This document shows, piece after piece, positions 6,406-10,754 of a stretch of DNA of 10,754 nucleotides. The notes below the pieces were generated by a model, which saw nothing but the letters and a program-made list of their open reading frames with translations, was not told the DNA's origin and did not search any database. The stretch covers positions 1 through 10,754 of the forward strand of contig BEID01000015.1 of assembly GCA_002898975.1 (NCBI GenBank), written 5' to 3'. The number at the start of each line of letters is the position of its first letter. Positions within the stretch are counted from its first letter, which is position 1. Made by a program: the position numbers and the translations under genes. The DNA is from a bacterium HR27. Its GTDB lineage: Bacteria; Chloroflexota; Chloroflexia; Thermomicrobiales; Thermomicrobiaceae.

Positions 6406-6629
6406 GGTACTCCCTCCTGCCCTCCGCTTGCCGAGTATCGCGCGGGGGATCAACCCGATCCGATCGCCCCTCCTCAGCTCCTCCGATCCTCGCGCCCGCG
6501 TCAGTGCACCGGGTCACCTCCTCTCCTGATGACTGTCCGCTCGCCCAGCGCTCGTAGCCGCGACCGTTCCGAGTCGAGAGGATCGGATTCAAGCCTATTC
6601 CTCTGGTGTGCTCATCATGCGACAAGGCT
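6406..6629 (-). promoter_or_regulatory. Predicted 5' leader of the symporter operon, about 220 bases
   Basis: Transcript from the promoter at 6636-6664 would carry about 224 untranslated bases before the DUF4212 start. The stretch has no convincing protein-coding frame. It contains a ten-base inverted repeat (6482-6491 with 6578-6587), a short hairpin GGATC-gggtt-GATCC on the minus strand (about 6447-6461), and several AGGAGG-like purine runs. I do not recognise a known riboswitch or T-box. The structure suggests possible post-transcriptional control, but this is inference. Confidence 0.35.
6482..6587. repeat. 10-bp inverted repeat with 86-base spacer inside the symporter leader
   Basis: TCCGATCCTC (6482-6491) and GAGGATCGGA (6578-6587) are exact reverse complements. 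The related CCGATCC at 6455-6461 could pair with the same distal arm over seven bases, so two alternative folds are possible in the leader RNA. Confidence 0.5.
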
Positions 6630-6635
6630 ACAAGG

Positions 6636-6664
6636 TCTATAGCGGAACCTGCATGCATTGTCAA
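6636..6664 (-). promoter_or_regulatory. Predicted sigma-70-like promoter of the symporter operon
   Basis: On the minus strand a perfect TTGACA (6664-6659) is followed after 17 bases by TATAGA (6641-6636, four of six matches to TATAAT). It lies in a relatively AT-richer stretch of the intergenic region. Transcription would start near 6629 and read through the long leader into the DUF4212 gene. Confidence 0.6.
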
Positions 6665-6841
6665 GAGGGATTCTCTTTCTAACACGATAACGCGGCTTTA
6701 TAGGTGGGGCTGTGCACCGAACTCGACGAGCGCCCCGATTCGACGCTCTGACGATCGCACGCCCCGATGTGGTGCACGCGGGGACAGGCGCCGCTCGGTA
6801 ACCAGTGTGGTCAGTTCGGACGTGCTGTCCGTACACTATGC
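6665..6841. other. Remaining intergenic region upstream of mutS
   Basis: This holds no gene I can support. It contains AT-richer sequence at 6671-6703 (GATAAC, TTTATAG) that might hold a weak mutS promoter, although no good -35/-10 pair was found. It also has two copies of GTGCAC (6712-6717 and 6772-6777) and a CGGAC-gtgct-GTCCG hairpin (6817-6831) directly before the mutS ribosome site. The frame of mutS remains open upstream to an ATG at 6767, but those 28 codons do not resemble a MutS N-terminus. Confidence 0.4.
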
Positions 6842-6848
6842 GGAGGGG
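6842..6848 (+). promoter_or_regulatory. Ribosome binding site deciding the mutS start
   Basis: GGAGGGG precedes tandem ATG codons at 6851 and 6854. The spacing is two bases to the first ATG and five to the second, so ATG 6854 may be the one mainly used. Both exclude the upstream ATG at 6767. Confidence 0.65.
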
Positions 6849-6850
6849 CG

Positions 6851-9451
6851 ATGATGACGACGCCGATACGTCGACAGTATCTCGCCATCAAGCGCCAAGT
6901 TCCGGGGGCGCTTCTCCTGTTCCGCCTGGGTGACTTCTACGAGCTGTTCGACGAAGACGCCGAGATCGCCAGCCGTGTTCTCGATATCGCTTTGACCTCG
7001 CGTGACCTCGGCCAAGGGCAACGCGTCCCGATGGCAGGCATTCCAGCGCATGCCGCCGAGCCCTACATCGCCAAGCTGGTCGCCGCTGGGTACCGGGTAG
7101 CTTTGTGCGACCAGGTGGGTGAACCAGACGGGCGGAAGTTGGTGGAGCGGCGGATCACCCGCGTCCTCACTCCTGGTACGCTCACCGACCCCGCGATGCT
7201 GGATGCGAAACGGAACACCTTCATCGCCGCGCTCTATTTCGACGATACGCGTGCTGGTCTGGCCTATACCGAACTCTCCGTTGGCGAGTTCGCTGCGACC
7301 GAGGTTATCGCTCCGGCGCCGGAGGAGCTTCCTGCAGCGGTCGAGCGCGAGTTGCTGCGGATCGCGCCGGCCGAACTGCTGGTTCCAGCCAGCCAAAAGG
7401 ACCAGGCACCAGACATCGGGGCGATCGTGACGCAGACGGACGACTGGGCGTGGCGACAGCACACAGCGCGCGAACTGCTGCAGGAGCACTTCCGGGTGGC
7501 ATCACTCGAAGCGTTCGGCCTGGAAGAGCGTCCTGCTGCCCTGCGCGCTGCTGGTGCGCTCCTGCAGTATCTCCGCGAAACGCAGGCCGGTAACCTGCCG
7601 CACCTCGACGATCTGGTCGTCTACCGTACCGATACGTACATGACCTTGGATGCCGCCACCAGGCGCAATCTCGAGTTGCTGGAGGGGGTGCGCGGCGGTC
7701 GCGAGAGTGCGCTGGTCGCAGTACTGGATCGGACGCGCACACCGATGGGTGCCCGATTATTACGGCGCTGGCTCGGGCAGCCGCTGCTCGACGTCGGAGC
7801 GATCGTCCAGCGGCAGGAGCGCGTCGCGGCACTGGTCGAGGAATCGCTGGCACGGATGCAGCTCGGTGAGCTGCTCGCCGGCGTCGCTGACCTGGAGCGG
7901 CTGGCGAATCGCCTCGTGACGGAACGGATCACACCGCGCGAGCTGCAGCACCTCGGCCGGTCGCTTGCCACTTTGCCGCGGATCGCTGAGCTTCTCGATC
8001 AGAGGCCGGAACTGGCGACCCTCGTGACCTTTCCGGACCTACAGCCAGTAGCGGAGCTGGTCGCGCGTGCCCTTGTAGACGATCCTCCAGTGGCGTTGGG
8101 TCAGGGGGCTGTGATCCGACCTGGTTTCGCTCCCGAGCTCGATGGGCTGCGCAGCCGGGCACACGCCGCGCGCGAGTGGATCGCCTCGCTCGAGCAGCGG
8201 GAGCGGGAACGGACCGGAATCCGCTCGCTCAAGGTCGGGTACAACAAGGTCTTCGGCTATTACATCGAGGTGAGTCATGCCAACCGGCACCTGGTACCGG
8301 ACGACTACCAACGCAAGCAGACGCTGGTCGGTGCCGAGCGCTACATCACACCGGAACTGAAAGAGTACGAGCAACTCGTGCTCCATGCTGAGGAGCGGAT
8401 CGCGGCGCTGGAAGCCGACGTGTACCGTCGTATCGTCGGTGAGATCGCCGCGTGTGCCGGTCAGATCAAGCGTGTGGCGCAGCAGATTGCCGAGCTGGAC
8501 GTCTACCGATCGCTGGCCGAGGTCGCCGTCGAGTGTCGCTACGTCCGACCGATCGTCGACGACAGTACGACGCTCGAGATCGTGGGCGGCCGGCATCCTG
8601 TCGTGGAATCGACGCTCGAGACCGGTCGTTTCGTCCCCAACGACACGCGACTCGACACGGACGACGAGCAGATCGTGATTCTCACCGGACCCAATATGGC
8701 TGGGAAGTCGACCTATCTGCGCCAGGTCGCGCTCATCGTCCTGCTGGCACAGATCGGTTCGTTCGTCCCAGCCGAGCGGGCACGAATCGGGCTGGTCGAT
8801 CGGATCTTCACGCGGATCGGTGCCCAGGACGATATCGCCTCCGGGCAGAGCACGTTCATGGTCGAGATGGTCGAGACCGCGACGATTCTCCGGCAGGCGA
8901 CGCGCCGCTCGCTGGTCGTACTCGATGAGGTCGGTCGGGGCACGAGTACGTACGACGGATTAGCGATCGCTCGTGCTGTTGTGGAGTACCTGCACAACCA
9001 TCCGCGACTGGGTTGTCGGACCCTTTTTGCGACGCACTACCACGAGTTGACCGAGCTGGAGCGTGTCCTGCCTCGGGTGCGCAACTATCGGATGGACGTG
9101 CTGGAGGAGGGCGATCAAGTTATCTTCCTGCACCGCGTCGTGCGCGGCGGAGCGGACAAAAGTTACGGCATCCACGTCGCGCAGCTGGCTGGTTTGCCGC
9201 AGGCGGTCGTTCGGCGTGCCCGCGAAATTCTGGCCGATCTCGAGGCGGGACGAGCCGGTGAGCGAACCCGACGTCGCGGAACGATGCGTAAGGACGTGCC
9301 GATCACCGTACAGCTGACGCTGTTCGATCCCCCGCATCCGGTACTCGAACGTCTCAAGGCACTCGAACTCGACGCGCTGACGCCCCTCGAGGCGCTCACG
9401 CTCCTCTACGAGCTGCAGCGGATGGTGCGCGAGGGAGACGCGGCGCGTTAG
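6851..9451 (+). CDS. mutS: DNA mismatch repair protein MutS
   Basis: 866-residue mismatch-recognition ATPase that binds base mismatches and small loops and initiates repair; the length is normal for MutS1. The N-terminal mismatch-binding domain carries RLGDFYELFDEDA with the Phe-X-Glu wedge at Phe29 and Glu31. Connector, lever and clamp domains follow, including the KVGYNKVFGYYIEV stretch. The ATPase domain has Walker A GPNMAGKST at 613-621 and Walker B LVVLDEVGRGTSTYDG with Asp692 and Glu693, then the TLFATHYHEL segment. Near the C-terminus QLTLF (821-825) resembles a sliding-clamp binding motif and is followed by the conserved tail domain. No catalytic motif is missing. No mutL is visible in the window; the next gene is a convergent MFS transporter whose stop codon overlaps this TAG within TTAG at 9448-9451. 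It is apparently transcribed alone, divergently from the symporter operon. Confidence 0.97.
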   Translation: MMTTPIRRQYLAIKRQVPGALLLFRLGDFYELFDEDAEIASRVLDIALTSRDLGQGQRVPMAGIPAHAAEPYIAKLVAAGYRVALCDQVGEPDGRKLVERRITRVLTPGTLTDPAMLDAKRNTFIAALYFDDTRAGLAYTELSVGEFAATEVIAPAPEELPAAVERELLRIAPAELLVPASQKDQAPDIGAIVTQTDDWAWRQHTARELLQEHFRVASLEAFGLEERPAALRAAGALLQYLRETQAGNLPHLDDLVVYRTDTYMTLDAATRRNLELLEGVRGGRESALVAVLDRTRTPMGARLLRRWLGQPLLDVGAIVQRQERVAALVEESLARMQLGELLAGVADLERLANRLVTERITPRELQHLGRSLATLPRIAELLDQRPELATLVTFPDLQPVAELVARALVDDPPVALGQGAVIRPGFAPELDGLRSRAHAAREWIASLEQRERERTGIRSLKVGYNKVFGYYIEVSHANRHLVPDDYQRKQTLVGAERYITPELKEYEQLVLHAEERIAALEADVYRRIVGEIAACAGQIKRVAQQIAELDVYRSLAEVAVECRYVRPIVDDSTTLEIVGGRHPVVESTLETGRFVPNDTRLDTDDEQIVILTGPNMAGKSTYLRQVALIVLLAQIGSFVPAERARIGLVDRIFTRIGAQDDIASGQSTFMVEMVETATILRQATRRSLVVLDEVGRGTSTYDGLAIARAVVEYLHNHPRLGCRTLFATHYHELTELERVLPRVRNYRMDVLEEGDQVIFLHRVVRGGADKSYGIHVAQLAGLPQAVVRRAREILADLEAGRAGERTRRRGTMRKDVPITVQLTLFDPPHPVLERLKALELDALTPLEALTLLYELQRMVREGDAAR

Positions 9452-10680
9452 TCGTCCGTCGCTGGAGCAGGCGGACTCGTCCGTGTCTGTTGCGGCCGGA
9501 GGATACGAAGCGGAGCGAGGGCGCTGAGTGCCAGGGCAGCGGAGAGCAGGAAGACAGCCCGGGGACCAAGCGTTCCGTACGTTGGGGTATAGAGTGCTGG
9601 TGCGAGCCCCTGGACGAGAAAGCGTGCTCCCAGGAAGTAGGCCGATGCTGTTCCTCGATGCGTCGGTGCCGCTTGCACGGCCAAGGTACTGAATGCTGTC
9701 CAGGTGAGCATGGCAGCCAGACCGAGTGCCAGGTATGCAGCAGCGAACACCCATGGATGCGGTGCCAGCGCCATGGTCGCGATAGAGAGGCTAACGGCCA
9801 GGAGTCCGATGGTCGAACCGGCCTGCAGGTCGACTCGCTCGAGCAAATACCCAGCAGGCGGCCCGAACAGGATGGCACCCAAGCCGTAGAGCGACACGAT
9901 GATGCCGATCGTGGCGTAATCGAGTTGCCACAGGTCTCGGAGTGTCTGGCCAAGCAGGTATGCCGTACCCATGACCGCGGCGTTCGTCAGGAACGCCAGA
10001 ACGACAACCTGCGCGACGGAACGGTTGAGCGCCTGGGCGAGTTCGCGAAGCGAGGCACGCAAGGAGACGGCGCGCGGTCGATCCGGTACGGCCTTCCCGA
10101 AGCGACGGAACCAGACGAACAGCCACCCGCCAGCGATCCAGCTCAAGAGCGCGACCGAGACGAAGAAGAGGCGCCAGGACCAGCCGGCAAGAAAGCCGGC
10201 GACCAGCGGCCCGAGCAGGTGGCCGCTCTGGTTCGCGGCGGAAAAGACCGCGACGGTTCTCGGCAGGCGTTGCGGTGGGAGCGTATCACCCAGCGTGGCG
10301 AGAAGAATCGGCGTTGTGAACGCGTTGGTGATGCCCAACAGGATACAGCCGAGGACGAAGATCGGGAGATTGGGGGCGAGGGCACAGAGCAGTGCTGCGA
10401 GCCTGAAGGTGGCGAACCCGACCAAGATCGTTCCCCGGCGCGAGGTGAGGTCGGAGATGGTGCCGGAGAAGAACTGGCAGAGACCGAAGGTGACGAAATA
10501 GGCAGGGACGATGATCGAGAGAATCCCTCGATCGACATGAAACACGCCCTGCAGGATCGGGAAAACGATCGGGAAGCCACCACCGTTGTAGGGACCGATC
10601 AAGGATCCAAGGTGGAACGGCGCCAGGATCCACTGGCTGACAGGCTGGCGCTCGATGACAGGAGATCGTTCTGCACGCAC
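9448..10680 (-). CDS. Major facilitator superfamily (MFS) transporter
   Basis: 410-residue integral membrane protein with the hydrophobicity of a 12-helix MFS carrier. An N-terminal NGGGFPIVFPILQGVF segment is followed by the loop 2-3 motif A, GTISDLTSRRG at residues 73-83 with Asp77 and Arg81/Arg82. A basic central loop (RRFGKAVPDRPRAV...) separates the two six-helix halves. The C-terminus is a short Pro/Thr-rich tail. The substrate cannot be assigned; the form resembles drug/metabolite or organic-acid MFS exporters and importers alike. The start is either TTG 10683 or GTG 10680. GTG 10680 is preferred because the GGAGGAAGGA ribosome site (10688-10697) is seven bases away from it and only four from the TTG. 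It converges on mutS with a four-base stop-codon overlap. Confidence 0.88.
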   Translation of the reverse strand: MRAERSPVIERQPVSQWILAPFHLGSLIGPYNGGGFPIVFPILQGVFHVDRGILSIIVPAYFVTFGLCQFFSGTISDLTSRRGTILVGFATFRLAALLCALAPNLPIFVLGCILLGITNAFTTPILLATLGDTLPPQRLPRTVAVFSAANQSGHLLGPLVAGFLAGWSWRLFFVSVALLSWIAGGWLFVWFRRFGKAVPDRPRAVSLRASLRELAQALNRSVAQVVVLAFLTNAAVMGTAYLLGQTLRDLWQLDYATIGIIVSLYGLGAILFGPPAGYLLERVDLQAGSTIGLLAVSLSIATMALAPHPWVFAAAYLALGLAAMLTWTAFSTLAVQAAPTHRGTASAYFLGARFLVQGLAPALYTPTYGTLGPRAVFLLSAALALSALAPLRILRPQQTRTSPPAPATDD

Positions 10681-10687
10681 CAACGCG

Positions 10688-10697
10688 TCCTTCCTCC
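10688..10697 (-). promoter_or_regulatory. Strong ribosome binding site of the MFS gene
   Basis: GGAGGAAGGA on the minus strand, seven bases before GTG 10680 and four before TTG 10683. It decides against later starts. Bases 10698-10754 upstream contain no gene I can see; a TACACT at 10709-10704 could be a -10 box but lacks a good -35 and would start transcription inside this site. Confidence 0.6.
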
Positions 10698-10754
10698 GCC
10701 GTGAGTGTAGTCCGACGGTATTCGCATGAGCAGAGCGATGTTCGCCTAAGCGGA

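Noticed and set aside
6353..6685. 110-codon minus-strand frame covering the symporter leader
   Set aside because: Its start precedes the predicted transcription start, it overlaps the DUF4212 gene in another frame, and the translation looks random.
6767..6850. N-terminal extension of mutS from ATG 6767
   Set aside because: The 28 extra residues do not look like MutS, and GGAGGGG directly before ATG 6851/6854 gives a better start.
9490..10704. 404-codon open frame on the plus strand
   Set aside because: Antisense of the MFS transporter, charged low-complexity translation and no ribosome site or domain.
10704..10732. Promoter for the MFS gene (TACACT with TGCTCA 17 bases upstream)
   Set aside because: The -35 matches only three of six bases, and transcription would start within the ribosome binding site.

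Overview
The window is GC-rich, densely packed bacterial chromosomal DNA with no phage, IS element, CRISPR array or RNA gene that I could see. Its composition, protein style and gene neighbourhood suggest a thermophilic Chloroflexota bacterium, perhaps a Thermomicrobium relative. That assignment is an impression from protein character and was not tested by a search.

Layout. 1-1152 (-): N-terminal 384 residues of an acetyl-CoA synthetase-like AMP-forming ligase, cut by the window edge. 1183-1233: a compact divergent promoter region whose two -10 boxes overlap. 1252-3159 (+): a sensor protein with a cyclic-nucleotide-binding-like domain, two CBS domains and a DUF294/GlnD-type nucleotidyltransferase, translationally coupled (ATGA) to a DEDDh exonuclease at 3156-3833. 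3830-4093 (-): a small YggT-family membrane protein. 4154-4183: a perfect 12-bp hairpin. 4200-6116 and 6124-6405 (-): large and small subunits of a sodium:solute symporter of the acetate-permease type (VC_2705-like plus DUF4212). 6406-6664: a predicted long leader and a sigma-70-like promoter for the symporter operon. 6851-9451 (+): mutS. 9448-10680 (-): an MFS transporter.

How the genes work together. From 1 to 6664 the genes form a carboxylate uptake and activation module. The two-subunit symporter would import acetate or a similar short carboxylate, and the ligase would convert it to acyl-CoA, releasing AMP and PPi. The CNB/CBS/nucleotidyltransferase protein and its coupled exonuclease are plausible energy-state regulators: CBS domains commonly bind adenylates, and AMP is a by-product of the ligase. 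This gene set recurs together in many bacteria, but the biochemical job of the DUF294-exonuclease pair is not settled to my knowledge. It is the best candidate here for an under-described system. MutS and the MFS transporter look like unrelated neighbours.

Two convergent gene pairs (exonuclease/YggT and mutS/MFS) overlap by the same four bases, TTAG, which give TAG on one strand and TAA on the other.
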